Shown: positions 36,882 through 46,507 of the stretch, piece after piece
Position numbering within the stretch: position 1 is the stretch's first letter
Layout of the letters: each line of letters opens with the position of its first letter
Assembly: GCF_902506325.1 (NCBI RefSeq)
Contig: NZ_LR732330.1
Location: forward strand, 744,001 to 808,000
Direction: 5' to 3'
Origin: Limnobacter sp. 130
GTDB lineage: Bacteria; Pseudomonadota; Gammaproteobacteria; Burkholderiales; Burkholderiaceae_B
Length of the DNA stretch: 64,000 nucleotides
The notes under the pieces: generated by a model
What the model saw: the letters and a program-made list of their open reading frames with translations, nothing else
The model's database searches: none
What the model was told of the DNA's origin: nothing
Program-made: the position numbers and the translations under genes

Positions 36882-39122
36882 ATGCGGGGGGCAATGCAAG
36901 CCAGAGAACTTCAACCTGAGCCAAACCGACCCGACGTGGTCTCTATCGCACAGCTAATAGGACTTGCCTCGACATATTTACCCGAGGCAGAGATTCGGCG
37001 TGTTCGCGAGGCTTACAAGTTTTCTGACGTTGCACACCTGGGGCAATTCCGCGCCACAGGTGAGCCTTACGTAACCCACCCCATTGCTGTGGCTGAACTT
37101 TGCGCCAGTTGGCGCCTGGACAGCCAAGCCATTCAAGCCGCCCTGCTTCACGATGTGATGGAGGATTCTGGCACCACCAAGGAAGATTTGATCGAGCGCT
37201 TCGGCGGATCAGTGGCCGATTTGGTGGATGGGCTTTCCAAGCTCGACAAAATGGAGTTTTCTTCCAGGGAAGAAGCCCAAGCCGAGAATTTCCGCAAAAT
37301 GTTGCTGGCCATGGCCCGCGACCTGCGCGTTATTTTGGTGAAGTTGGCCGACCGTTTGCACAATATGCGAACGCTCGACATTATGAGTCCCGCCAAGAAA
37401 CGCCGCATTGCCTTAGAAACCCTCGAAATTTACGCCCCCATTGCCCACCGACTGGGCTTGAATGAAATCTTCCGCGAACTGCAAGAACTTAGCTTTCAGC
37501 ATGCCTACCCCATGCGCTATGAGGTGCTGAAAAAAGCGGTGCTGGCAGCGCGTGGTAACCGCCGCGAGGTGGTCAGCAAAATTCTGGAAGCGGTAGAAAA
37601 ATGCCTGGACGACGCCAGCATTGAGTGCCAAGTGTTTGGTCGAGAAAAAGCGCTGTACGGCATTTACCGCAAAATGATTGAAAAGCGCCTGAGCTTTTCG
37701 CAGGTGCTCGATGTGTACGGTTTCCGGGTGGTGGTGAAAGACATGCCCGGCTGTTACATGGCCATGGGCATGTTGCACCAGCTATTCAAGCCCGTACCGG
37801 GCAAGTTCAAAGACTACATTGCGATCCCGAAGCTGAACGGCTACCAAAGTTTACACACCACCTTGCTGGGCCCTTATGGCACACCGGTTGAATTCCAGAT
37901 TCGCACCGAAGAAATGCACCAGGTGGCTGAAAAAGGCGTGGCTTCGCACTGGCTGTACAAAGGCGAAGGCGAGGCGCTGAACACCATTCAAACCCAAACC
38001 CACCGCCTGCTGCAAAGCCTGCTCGACATTCAAAACCAAACCGGCGATTCAGCCGAGTTTCTGGAACACATCAAGGTGGACCTGTTCCCCGATGCGGTGT
38101 ACGTGTTCACCCCCAACGGCAAGATCATGAGTCTGCCCCGGGGAGCCACTGTGGTCGATTTCGCGTATGCAGTGCACACCGATGTGGGCAACCATTGCGT
38201 GGCCGCACGGGTTAATCAGGTGATCGAACCGCTGCGCACCATTTTGAAAAGCGGCGATGTGGTTGAAATTATTACAGCCCCACACAGCCGCCCCAACCCG
38301 GTTTGGCTGGGTTTTGTGCGTTCAGGCAAGGCCCGATCCGAGATTCGTCACTATTTGAAGTCGATGAATCTTGAAGAAACCGTTCGCCTGGGAAGCCGAC
38401 TGCTGGAACAGGCTTTGGAAGCGGACCAAATCAAGCTGGAACATTTGAGCAATGAGGTGTGGGACCGTTTGCAAAAAGATTCACAGGTCAGCACCCGCGA
38501 TGAACTTCTGGCTGATGTTGGCGCAGGTCGCCGTGTGGCCCCTGTTGTTGCCCGCCGAGTGCTGATTGCCATGGGCCGTGCGGATGCGCGGGTGGATGCG
38601 CAAGTTGCCAATACCGGTGAGCCGCGAGTGCCGATTATGATTCACGGTGGAGAAGGCATGTCGGTTCAACGCGCACCCTGTTGTTTGCCGATTCCCGGGG
38701 ATCACATTATTGGATATGTGCGAAAAGGCTCGGGCCTGATCATTCACACCGATGAATGCGAAACAGCCCGCAAACAGATTCGCAAAGAACCCGAGCGCTG
38801 GACTGATGTGCAGTGGTCACCGGAAATTACACGCCCATTCGACGTCAATGTTGACTTGCAGGCCGTGAACGAGAAAGGCGCTTTGGCCACCATTGCAGCC
38901 ACCTTGTCTGATGCAGGTGCCAACATTACCAACCTGACCATGAGCGATGAAACGGCCTACCGCAAGCTGTTGCACTTCACCATTCAGGTGACTGACCGTG
39001 TGCACTTGGCGCGCATCTTGATGGCGCTGCGCAGGCTTGAATACGTAGAACGAGTAACCCGCGTGAAAGGCCGTGCTTTTGCCAAGGTGCGCTTGCCGGT
39101 TGCGGACACTGCGACACACTGA
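36882..39122 (+). CDS. spoT: SpoT, bifunctional (p)ppGpp synthetase/hydrolase
   Basis: A 746-residue long RelA/SpoT homologue. Unlike the RelA at 822-3116, the hydrolase domain keeps the metal-binding HD (His90-Asp91, LLHDVMEDSGTT) and RLHNMRTL, so it can degrade ppGpp. Synthetase motifs (REKALYGIYRKM, KLNGYQSLHTT), TGS, zinc-finger-like (APCCLPIPGDHIIGY) and ACT domains follow. ATG at 36882 or an in-frame ATG 12 bases later could start it. It lies downstream of minCDE, not directly after rpoZ as in most relatives. The stop codon directly touches the 5' end of repeat copy one. Confidence 0.96.
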   Translation: MRGAMQARELQPEPNRPDVVSIAQLIGLASTYLPEAEIRRVREAYKFSDVAHLGQFRATGEPYVTHPIAVAELCASWRLDSQAIQAALLHDVMEDSGTTKEDLIERFGGSVADLVDGLSKLDKMEFSSREEAQAENFRKMLLAMARDLRVILVKLADRLHNMRTLDIMSPAKKRRIALETLEIYAPIAHRLGLNEIFRELQELSFQHAYPMRYEVLKKAVLAARGNRREVVSKILEAVEKCLDDASIECQVFGREKALYGIYRKMIEKRLSFSQVLDVYGFRVVVKDMPGCYMAMGMLHQLFKPVPGKFKDYIAIPKLNGYQSLHTTLLGPYGTPVEFQIRTEEMHQVAEKGVASHWLYKGEGEALNTIQTQTHRLLQSLLDIQNQTGDSAEFLEHIKVDLFPDAVYVFTPNGKIMSLPRGATVVDFAYAVHTDVGNHCVAARVNQVIEPLRTILKSGDVVEIITAPHSRPNPVWLGFVRSGKARSEIRHYLKSMNLEETVRLGSRLLEQALEADQIKLEHLSNEVWDRLQKDSQVSTRDELLADVGAGRRVAPVVARRVLIAMGRADARVDAQVANTGEPRVPIMIHGGEGMSVQRAPCCLPIPGDHIIGYVRKGSGLIIHTDECETARKQIRKEPERWTDVQWSPEITRPFDVNVDLQAVNEKGALATIAATLSDAGANITNLTMSDETAYRKLLHFTIQVTDRVHLARILMALRRLEYVERVTRVKGRAFAKVRLPVADTATH

Positions 39123-39672
39123 CCTTCTGGTTTGAATAGCCCGATCGGCTTGGGTGCTGATCGCTCGACCGCTTGTTAACTGCCCGATCGGCTTGGGTTC
39201 CGATCTCTCGCCTGAAAACCTGTATTTCCCTTGCTGAGCCTTTCGATGCCTGAGAACGACCCTCCTAAAAAGCGGGTCGGGCTCGTTCTCTGTCGCCCAT
39301 GCCGGGCGACACCGGCCCTGCTCGGCACGCAAGGGCAGGTTTTCTTGAAGGCGAGGCGATCGAAACACCGCCGCCGATTGGGCGTTGAACAGAGGTGAGC
39401 TGCGCGGGGAGATGGAGAGACGCTGGCGCCGGTTTAAGCCAACTCGGCAGTGGGATTGCTTGGGGCGCACTTCAAGAAAACCGCCCCGTTTGAATTCAAC
39501 CGCAACGGTCGGCCATTGGCCGGCACCGAGACTCGGCCCGCCCTTTTGCCGAGCGAGGTGAGTCAGGGGGAATTTCAAAAAGGGATTCAGCGGTTTTCAG
39601 TGCGGCACAAGTAACCCACGCCGAGTTAGCAAGAAACCAGCAGGAAACCGTAGCTGTGACCTTTCAAGTTCA
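39123..39672 (+). repeat. large non-coding structured repeat, copy 1 (candidate ncRNA)
   Basis: This 550-base stretch holds no believable gene and is nearly identical to 47140-47674. It begins at the base after the spoT stop and ends 9 bases before the greB stop. Its terminal stem pairs CTGGTTT (39127-39133) with AAACCAG (39634-39640), extended by CCT (39123-39125) with AGG (39642-39644). Internal helices are those listed for copy 2. Compared with copy 2 it has a 43-base near-tandem duplication of the 5' segment (GCCCGATCGGCTTGGGT occurs at 39139 and 39182), lacks a 40-base segment after 39432, and has one pair weakened in the 3'-domain closing helix (GTTAGC in place of GTTGGC). Strand is given by convention; the transcribed strand is unknown. 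Confidence 0.85.
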
Positions 39673-39681
39673 GATCAAGAG

Positions 39682-40239
39682 TCAGTCGATCACATACTGC
39701 ACTTCGACAATCTCAAGCTCATCCCGACCACCTGGGGTCATCAGGTACACCACATCACCCTCTTTCGCTTTTAACAGCGCACGCGCCACAGGCGAAATCC
39801 AGCTGATGTGTCCTTTGGCAGTATCCACTTCATCAACGCCCACAATTTTCACAGTGAGTTCATCACCTTTTGAGTTGATGTAGGTGACCGTGGCACCGAA
39901 GAAAATGCTCTCGAGTTCTTGCTGCGTGGCGGGGTCTACCACCTCGGCAATTTCAGTGCGCTTGGTGAGAAAACGAATTCGGCGATCGATTTCACGCAAA
40001 CGTTTTTTACCGTACAGATAATCGCCATTTTCGGAACGATCGCCATTGGAGGCCGCCCAGGACACCACCGAAACAACCTCGGGTCTTTCGGTTTTCACAA
40101 GATGAGTCAGCTCATCGCGCAAACGGCGATAGCCTTTTGGCGTGATGTAATTTTTCAAGCCTTGGGGAAGTGCGGGGCCTGCATCGGGGCCATCGTCCTC
40201 AAATTCTGAATCGTTTTCTTTGGTGAAAGCCTTGCTCAT
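39682..40239 (-). CDS. greB: transcript cleavage factor GreB
   Basis: A 185-residue GreA/GreB protein that rescues backtracked RNA polymerase. The coiled-coil tip carries the acidic pair in NGDRSENGDY, and the KKRLREIDRRIRFLTKR segment and the WISPVARALLKAKEGDVV block identify GreB over GreA. The N-terminus has an extra acidic tail of about 30 residues before YITPKGYRRL. It is convergent with spoT, as the usual spoT-greB neighbour, but with repeat copy 1 between them. Confidence 0.95.
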   Translation of the reverse strand: MSKAFTKENDSEFEDDGPDAGPALPQGLKNYITPKGYRRLRDELTHLVKTERPEVVSVVSWAASNGDRSENGDYLYGKKRLREIDRRIRFLTKRTEIAEVVDPATQQELESIFFGATVTYINSKGDELTVKIVGVDEVDTAKGHISWISPVARALLKAKEGDVVYLMTPGGRDELEIVEVQYVID

Positions 40240-40341
40240 GTCTTTTCTCGTGAATTGCCCGACTAGACAGCCTCTGCAGAAGTGTGCAGGATACAGGAAA
40301 GCGGCTGTTTCTTTGCCAATAACACCATCATAAAACCTTCA

Positions 40342-42066
40342 ATGACAACAGAACAGGAAGCGCCCAGAATCATTGTTGTCGACGACAGCGACGATGATTT
40401 TCTATTGATCAAGCGTCAACTCGTGAAAACCTGGCAAACAGCGATTGTTCGCCATGCGCATAGCGAGGAAACGCTGAAAACAACGCTGAACGACATCGAG
40501 CCCGACCTGGTGATTTGTGACTATTCCATGCCCCAGCTGACGCACGAGAAGGCCATTGAAATAGTTCAAAGTCTGCGGCCTGAAACCCCCATGATTCTGC
40601 TCTCGGGTTTGGCGAACGACGCACTGGGCGTGCAAGCCATGCACGAAGGTGTGCGCGATTATGTCGAGAAATCCAAACCCGAACGACTGATTCCTGCGGT
40701 TCGCAGGGAAATTCACACGCACAGGCTTCGCCGGGAAAAACTATTGCTTGAGCAAGCCCACAGGCGTGCTGTTTATTTTGATGCCGCCACGGGCTTTTTG
40801 AACCGCCAGGGTTTGGTGAAAACTTTGTCGGGTTTGAGTACCCATTCAGGCGATGACAATGACCTGTGCATGCTAAGCGTGAATGTGTCCAGAAACCAGG
40901 CACGCCGCCCGGAAGTAGACCCGCGAATTCGGCGCAATATGCTTGAAAAAATCGTGGAGCGAGTTCGGGACACCTTTAAGCAGGACATTCTGTGCAGATG
41001 GTCTGACAATGTGTTGGTGGTGCTAACCAATAAGCTCGACTGGAGTGCAGACAACACCTTGATCGCCGACACACTGTGCGAGTTTGAAGCCAACCTGAAC
41101 CGTGTGTTCACGGTCGACAACATTGCTGTTCGCCCGAACATGCGTTTGGGGCTGGCTCGCCCCGGTGTGCATGGTCAGCATGCAGCCGAGTTGGTCACCC
41201 ATGCGCTATCGGTGGCGCATGTGATTGAGTCTCGCGGACTTGAACTATTGAATGTTCTTGATGCTGAAATTCATGACTTGGCCAAGCGACGCAAAACCAT
41301 TGAACTGGGTTTGGCCAAAGGCATTGAGAGCAATGAGCTGGTGCTCGACTTTCAGCCGATTGAAGACCTTAAAACCGGCCGCATTTGCGGACTTGAAGCC
41401 CTGGTGAGGTGGACCCACCCGGAACTGGGTCGGATCATGCCGAGCGAGTTTATTGGAGTAGCCGAGGACTCAGGCCTGATTGATGCGCTAGGCGATTGGG
41501 TGATTGAGTCGAGCAGCAAGAAGGTTCTTGAGTTACACCAGCAAGGCCACATGCTGTGGTGCGCGGTGAATTGCTCGGCTGGTCAGCTTCTTAACCCGGA
41601 GTTTCCAGCCAAAGCGCAACAAACCGTTCGCAATGCAGGCCTGGACCCCAAGTGGATTGAGTTTGAGGTCACCGAGTCCGCGGCCATTGATGACATGGCC
41701 CGCACGGTCGATGCTTTGAACCAACTGAAAGCGCAGGGTTCGCAAATTGCGATGGATGATTTTGGTACGGGTTACGCGTCGCTGAATTACTTGCGGCAAC
41801 TGCCAGTGGATGTGTTGAAGATCGACAAAAGTTTTGTCATGGATTTGCTGGAGGACAAAAACAGCCACATGATTGTGAAGGCTGTGATTGATCTTGCACA
41901 TGCATTGGGCCTGATTGTGCATGCGGAAGGCATTGAAACTGCAGAGCAGCGGGAAAGCCTGATTCAGATGGGTTGCGACAGGCTGCAAGGCTATTGGTTT
42001 TCTCGCCCCATGGACATGGACAGCCTGAAAAACTGGCTGTCCACCAGGTCAAATTCGAACGGCTGA
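40342..42066 (+). CDS. REC-(degenerate GGDEF)-EAL signalling protein
   Basis: A 574-residue response regulator with a c-di-GMP phosphodiesterase output. The ATG at 40342 is chosen because it directly precedes the receiver (phospho-acceptor Asp60 in VICDYSMPQ). The middle region (about 145-310) has the GGDEF fold pattern but no GG[DE]EF signature, so it should not make c-di-GMP. The EAL domain has [43 protein letters not shown] and QGYWFSRP, all the residues needed for hydrolysis. It neighbours cheB (18-base tail overlap), suggesting a link between c-di-GMP and motility control. Confidence 0.92.
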   Translation: MTTEQEAPRIIVVDDSDDDFLLIKRQLVKTWQTAIVRHAHSEETLKTTLNDIEPDLVICDYSMPQLTHEKAIEIVQSLRPETPMILLSGLANDALGVQAMHEGVRDYVEKSKPERLIPAVRREIHTHRLRREKLLLEQAHRRAVYFDAATGFLNRQGLVKTLSGLSTHSGDDNDLCMLSVNVSRNQARRPEVDPRIRRNMLEKIVERVRDTFKQDILCRWSDNVLVVLTNKLDWSADNTLIADTLCEFEANLNRVFTVDNIAVRPNMRLGLARPGVHGQHAAELVTHALSVAHVIESRGLELLNVLDAEIHDLAKRRKTIELGLAKGIESNELVLDFQPIEDLKTGRICGLEALVRWTHPELGRIMPSEFIGVAEDSGLIDALGDWVIESSSKKVLELHQQGHMLWCAVNCSAGQLLNPEFPAKAQQTVRNAGLDPKWIEFEVTESAAIDDMARTVDALNQLKAQGSQIAMDDFGTGYASLNYLRQLPVDVLKIDKSFVMDLLEDKNSHMIVKAVIDLAHALGLIVHAEGIETAEQRESLIQMGCDRLQGYWFSRPMDMDSLKNWLSTRSNSNG

Positions 42067-43188
42067 ACGCCCTCCGATTTTGGAGAGGTAGTCGAGCAGG
42101 CGCCTGGCGATCTGGTTCAGGGGAACCACTTCATCGGCTGCACCCAAAGCGATCGCTTCCCGCGGCATACCAAACACCACTGAGCTGGCCTCATCCTGGC
42201 AAATATTGTAGGAACCGGCTTTTTTCATGTCGGCCATGGCCTGTGCGCCGTCTTTGCCCATGCCGGTGAGCATGATGCCCACAATGTTGCGGGGCGACAC
42301 TTCCTGCCCTGACTTGAACAGCACTTCAACCGATGGCCGGTGACGATTCACTGGCTCAGAATCGGACAACTGGCAAATGTAGTTGGCACCACTGCGACCC
42401 AACAACAAGTGTCGGTCACCCGGTGCAATGTAGGCATGGCCGGGCAAAACGCGTTCACCATGCACTGCTTCCTTCACGGTGATATTGCACACCTGGTTCA
42501 AGCGGTCCGCAAAACTTTTGGTAAAACCGGCTGGCATGTGTTGGGTAATCAAGATCGCGGGGCTGTCTTTGGGCAACTGTTCAAGAATGACCCGAATGGC
42601 CTCGGTGCCACCTGTGGACGAACCAATCAACACAAGTTTTTCAGTGGCTGCAAAGCGATTACCCAAGGCGTTGTTGGTGGGCACAGGCTTGGCCACCTCG
42701 GCAGGAACCACCATGCCAGTGACTGGATCAGCTTGAGCCGTCGCTGCCTGCGCAGCGGGCTTCGAAGGCAATCGATTCAGGCGAAAACGGGCCGCATAGG
42801 CAGCGCGAATTTTGTCGGTAATTTCGTTGGCATAATCGATCATGCCTTGGCTAATGTCCAGTTTGGGTTTAGTCACGAAATCAACAGCTCCAAGTTCAAG
42901 GGCGCGAAAGGTTACATCGGTTCCGCGCTCAGTCAAAGTAGACACCATTAACACTGGCGTGGGCCGCAAGCGCATGATTTTTTCCAAAAATTCAATGCCG
43001 TCCATTTTGGGCATTTCAATGTCAAGTGTAATCACATCGGGATTGAATTTCTTGATTTGGTCTCGGGCAATAAATGGATCCGGGGCTGTGGCCACGGTTT
43101 CCATGTCGCGCTGTGAATTGATGATTTTGCTCATCAGGTTTCGGATCAAGGCCGAATCATCTACCACCAACACTTTGATTTTATTCAT
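42049..43188 (-). CDS. cheB: CheB, chemotaxis methylesterase/deamidase
   Basis: A 379-residue CheB that removes methyl groups from chemoreceptor glutamates and deamidates glutamines. The N-terminal receiver has its phospho-acceptor in [14 protein letters not shown] (Asp56), a linker of about 40 residues follows, and the catalytic domain has [10 protein letters not shown] (Ser), TQHMPAGF (His) and [11 protein letters not shown] (Asp). The ATG at 43188 is preferred to the GTG three bases upstream. It is the last gene of cheR-cheD-cheB, 11 bases after cheD. Confidence 0.96.
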   Translation of the reverse strand: MNKIKVLVVDDSALIRNLMSKIINSQRDMETVATAPDPFIARDQIKKFNPDVITLDIEMPKMDGIEFLEKIMRLRPTPVLMVSTLTERGTDVTFRALELGAVDFVTKPKLDISQGMIDYANEITDKIRAAYAARFRLNRLPSKPAAQAATAQADPVTGMVVPAEVAKPVPTNNALGNRFAATEKLVLIGSSTGGTEAIRVILEQLPKDSPAILITQHMPAGFTKSFADRLNQVCNITVKEAVHGERVLPGHAYIAPGDRHLLLGRSGANYICQLSDSEPVNRHRPSVEVLFKSGQEVSPRNIVGIMLTGMGKDGAQAMADMKKAGSYNICQDEASSVVFGMPREAIALGAADEVVPLNQIARRLLDYLSKIGGRSAVRI

Positions 43189-43199
43189 CACATGAGCCC

Positions 43200-43799
43200 T
43201 TAGAAAAACACAATGTCGCCATTGACGGGGTCTTTGTTAATCTTTTCGCTGTATCGTTTTTCCTGCTGCAGTGCCGCTGAGTTGGCGCTGGCCACTCGCT
43301 CTACACGCACTGCGCTGGTTTGGGTATTGAAACGAATACGGCGGCTGTGTGGCCCACCCAGATCAGACGCAACCACTTTGATTTTGTCTTTCCTCAGGAA
43401 CTCGATCACGAATTCTGCATTGCGGCGACCCACGTGCCGGGTATTCAATACGCCCGTAATATTGGCACCACCAAATACTTTGGCACTGAGGTGCTCCCGC
43501 TTTGCACCCATGGTCAACAGGTCGTTGATCAGGCATTCCATGGCATACAAACCGTAACGCAGCGATTTGGTTTTGTCGGCTAGTGTGCGCGCCTCGGATG
43601 GCGAGTCGGGCAACATGAAATGATTCAGACCACCAATTTTTCGATGACTGTCCCACACGCAAGCTGACACGCAGGACCCCAACAGGGTAGCGATTTCAGC
43701 GGGTGCCCATGACACGAAATAATCGCCAGGCATGATGATTTTTTTCACCAGGGGCGGTGCAGTTGTTACCGGGGGTGAAATTAACAGCCCTGTGCTCAT
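43200..43799 (-). CDS. cheD: CheD, chemoreceptor glutamine deamidase
   Basis: A 199-residue CheD. The catalytic Cys is in [12 protein letters not shown] and the His in GGLNHFMLP, and the KVFGGANI and [16 protein letters not shown] blocks complete the fold. CheD deamidates receptor glutamines and can bind CheC. No CheC is in this window. Its ATG overlaps the cheR stop by four bases (ATGA), so the two are coupled. Confidence 0.96.
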   Translation of the reverse strand: MSTGLLISPPVTTAPPLVKKIIMPGDYFVSWAPAEIATLLGSCVSACVWDSHRKIGGLNHFMLPDSPSEARTLADKTKSLRYGLYAMECLINDLLTMGAKREHLSAKVFGGANITGVLNTRHVGRRNAEFVIEFLRKDKIKVVASDLGGPHSRRIRFNTQTSAVRVERVASANSAALQQEKRYSEKINKDPVNGDIVFF

Positions 43800-44788
43800 G
43801 CTGTAACCTGACGTGCCTGACCTTCTCCGCCGGTGCTGGTTTTGACTGCTTTGTCGGCATTCACGGTGTACACGGTTTTACCACGCAAGGTGAAATAGTC
43901 GCGCGCCATGGCGAAGTTTTCAGAGTGCCCTGCATACAACAGGCCGCTCTGATTCATCAGGGGAGCGAATCGCTTGAGGATTTGCAATTGCACATCTTTC
44001 TCAAAATAGATCATGACATTTCGACAGAAAATGGCGTCAAAGCCGGGCCTCAGGGACCACACATTGTCCATCAGGTTCAGCTTGCGAAATGTCAACAATG
44101 CTTGCACTTCAGGGCGCACACGAATCAGCCCTTCGCTTTCGCCCTTGCCTTTCAAAAAATACTTTCGCAGAATTTCATCCGGAACTTTGTCGACCTGATC
44201 CATGCGGTAAACACCCTTTTTGGCATGCTCAAGCACTTTGGTGTCGATGTCTGTGGCGAGGATTCGCACAGGCGGATTCATGCTGTTGAAAGCTTCCATG
44301 GCCGTGATCGCCATGGTGTAGGGCTCCTCACCGGTGGACGCGGCACTGCACCACAGCTCGATTCGGGCATTGCGCGAGAGCGATTGCAATTGCTTTTTCA
44401 GAATCTCGAAGTGATGAGCCTCGCGATAAAACGAGGTCAGGTTGGTTGTCAGCGAATTGGTGAAGTGCTCCCATTCCGGATTGCCTGAATTGGATTCAAG
44501 CGCATCCAGATACGTGGAGAATCGGTTGTGATTGCAAGCACGCAAGCGTCGGGCCAGGCGGCTGTACACCATGCTTTGTTTGCTGGGTGCCAATGAGATG
44601 CCCGCAATCTTCAGAATGAGTGCGCGTACACGGGCAAAATCCTTGTCGTTGAATTCAAACTCACGATCGGCATTGTCGTCGCTCAACAAACTGCGGTTCA
44701 CGGCAACTGCGGCTTGTCTGGCACCTGCAACCATGTCGCTGGTGTGTGTGGATTTGGAGAATTCAAACTTTACGGGTGGTCGGTTCAT
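43796..44788 (-). CDS. cheR: CheR, chemoreceptor methyltransferase
   Basis: A 330-residue S-adenosylmethionine-dependent glutamate methyltransferase. The N-terminal helical domain (about 45-115) has GISLAPSKQSMVYSRLARRL, and the catalytic domain has ELWCSAASTGEEPYTMA (SAM binding), ILATDIDTKVLEHA and FDAIFCRNVMIYF. The start at 44788 follows AAAGG and gives a normal-length N-terminus; a longer open frame to 44941 encodes an unlikely leader. It is the first gene of cheR-cheD-cheB and divergent from the NarL-type kinase. Confidence 0.95.
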   Translation of the reverse strand: MNRPPVKFEFSKSTHTSDMVAGARQAAVAVNRSLLSDDNADREFEFNDKDFARVRALILKIAGISLAPSKQSMVYSRLARRLRACNHNRFSTYLDALESNSGNPEWEHFTNSLTTNLTSFYREAHHFEILKKQLQSLSRNARIELWCSAASTGEEPYTMAITAMEAFNSMNPPVRILATDIDTKVLEHAKKGVYRMDQVDKVPDEILRKYFLKGKGESEGLIRVRPEVQALLTFRKLNLMDNVWSLRPGFDAIFCRNVMIYFEKDVQLQILKRFAPLMNQSGLLYAGHSENFAMARDYFTLRGKTVYTVNADKAVKTSTGGEGQARQVTA

Positions 44789-44968
44789 CAGGGCCTTTGT
44801 CGCGGGGTTAACACAATTTGGGAGGTGCCCCGACGTGAATGAGTTCTGTACCCTGATATGTTCCGATAAGATAATCAAAATAATGCAAGGATTAAAACCT
44901 CGAAAGGGCGTTATCTCTCGCTTTGATCCTGCACACAACAATAAAAACCAACAACAAGCGAACAGACA

Positions 44969-46507
44969 ATGAGTGAATCGAAAGGACTACCCCCTTCATT
45001 GTTGGACATCAGCAACTTTTCAGATGGTGGACTGAAAGTTCTGGTGGTGGAAGACAATGATTCGGATTTCGAGCTGATGTGCTACCGCCTGAAACAGGGC
45101 GGCTTGAAGTACACAGCAACGCGAGTAGACCGCATAGAAGACCTGAGAAAGTGCCTGGAACACGAGGAATGGCAGGTGGTGATTTCTGACCACAATTTGC
45201 CAGGCTTTGGTTCCGAGGAAGCCTTACGCGTGGTGCGCGACTCAGGGCTGGAAATTCCTTTCATTATTGTGTCGGGCAGTATCGGTGAACACGTGGCTGT
45301 GGAGGCCATGCGTGCCGGTGCCGACGATTACCTGATGAAAGACAAAATGGCCCGCTTGGTGCCCGCCATTGAGCGTTCGCTAAGGGCTGCGAATGAACGG
45401 CGCAGCCTTGCTGCAGCTGAAATGGCCCAGCGTGAATCTGAACGGCGGTTTGCTGCCATTGCAGAGAATATTCCTGGCATTATTTTTCAAATGCAGTCGG
45501 GGCCTTCGATGCCCCGCCCCACGGTTCCTTTTGTCAGCGAGGGTGTGGTTCGCTTGTTTGGCGTGCCTCCCCGCCTGTTTCTTGAGAACCCGCATTACTT
45601 TTTCGAACAGTTTGAACCCGCCGATGCAGCGGCCCTATTTGAGCAATTGATGGACCCTCCGAAACCCGGTGTGGCCGTGAGTTGGGAAGGTCGGATCAAG
45701 AATTACGGCAAACGGGAATCACGCTGGGTTTACATGAATGCAGTGGCCAAACAACGCGGAAACGTGTTCATTTGGGACGGCGTGTTGCTCGATATTTCGG
45801 ATCGAAAACAGGCTGAAGAACGCCTGCTGAACGCACAAAGCGAATTGCGACTCGTCACCACCGAATTCGAGAAACGACGCGAGCAGGAGCGTGGTGCAAT
45901 TGCCCGTGAAATTCACGATGACATGGGTGGATCCCTGACCAAATTGAAAGCCGATGTGGCGTGGCTTAACAAGAATTCACCTGGTGACCCCGCTGCGCAG
46001 GAAAAGCTCGCTGACATGCTGGAGTTGATTGAGCACTTGCTGGCTAGCAGCCAGCGGATTGCCAAGGATTTGCGACCAGGTATTCTGGACTATGGCCTGA
46101 TCCCTGCCCTTGAGTGGCAAATGAACGATTTCCAGAAGCGCACGCAGATCGAAGGCCTGTTTCAGTGCAACGTGGATGAACTGGACCTGGACAGCGAGCA
46201 AAGCACAGCCCTGTTCAGGATTTTGCAGGAAGCACTCACCAATATCGTGAAACACGCGCAGGCCACAAAGGTTGACGTGGAATTGTTTGTTACAGAAAGT
46301 GAATTAACACTGGAGATCCGTGACAATGGTCGCGGAATCGAGAATACTGATAAATTAAAAGAAACATCGTTCGGCTTGCGTGGCATGCAAGAACGGGTTG
46401 CAGCCTTCGAGGGTTGGGTCGATGTCAGTGGGTCCCTGGGGGCCGGGACAACGGTCATGGTTTCCATACCAAGAAGCATTCAGACAGGTGAGGCGGGAAA
46501 TGATTAA
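44969..46507 (+). CDS. REC-PAS-histidine kinase of the NarL/DesK class
   Basis: A 512-residue cytoplasmic kinase. Residues 20-145 are a receiver (Asp74 in VISDHNLPGFG), 165-290 a PAS domain with PAC segment, and 300-505 a HisKA_3 plus HATPase unit. The H-box is RGAIAREIHDDMGGS and the G-box region includes DNGRGIENT and FGLRGMQERV. There is no membrane segment, so the input is phosphorylation by another kinase or a cytoplasmic signal. Its stop overlaps the LuxR-type regulator start by 8 bases, a coupled two-component pair. Confidence 0.93.
   Translation: MSESKGLPPSLLDISNFSDGGLKVLVVEDNDSDFELMCYRLKQGGLKYTATRVDRIEDLRKCLEHEEWQVVISDHNLPGFGSEEALRVVRDSGLEIPFIIVSGSIGEHVAVEAMRAGADDYLMKDKMARLVPAIERSLRAANERRSLAAAEMAQRESERRFAAIAENIPGIIFQMQSGPSMPRPTVPFVSEGVVRLFGVPPRLFLENPHYFFEQFEPADAAALFEQLMDPPKPGVAVSWEGRIKNYGKRESRWVYMNAVAKQRGNVFIWDGVLLDISDRKQAEERLLNAQSELRLVTTEFEKRREQERGAIAREIHDDMGGSLTKLKADVAWLNKNSPGDPAAQEKLADMLELIEHLLASSQRIAKDLRPGILDYGLIPALEWQMNDFQKRTQIEGLFQCNVDELDLDSEQSTALFRILQEALTNIVKHAQATKVDVELFVTESELTLEIRDNGRGIENTDKLKETSFGLRGMQERVAAFEGWVDVSGSLGAGTTVMVSIPRSIQTGEAGND

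Noticed and set aside
38817-39578. 253-codon minus-strand open frame covering the spoT 3' end and repeat copy 1
   Set aside because: It is antisense to spoT over 300 bases and its repeat part is not frame-conserved in copy 2.
44789-44968. promoter elements between cheR and the kinase gene
   Set aside because: TCCGATAA at about 44862 resembles a sigma-28 -10 element, but no -35 partner is found at the right spacing.
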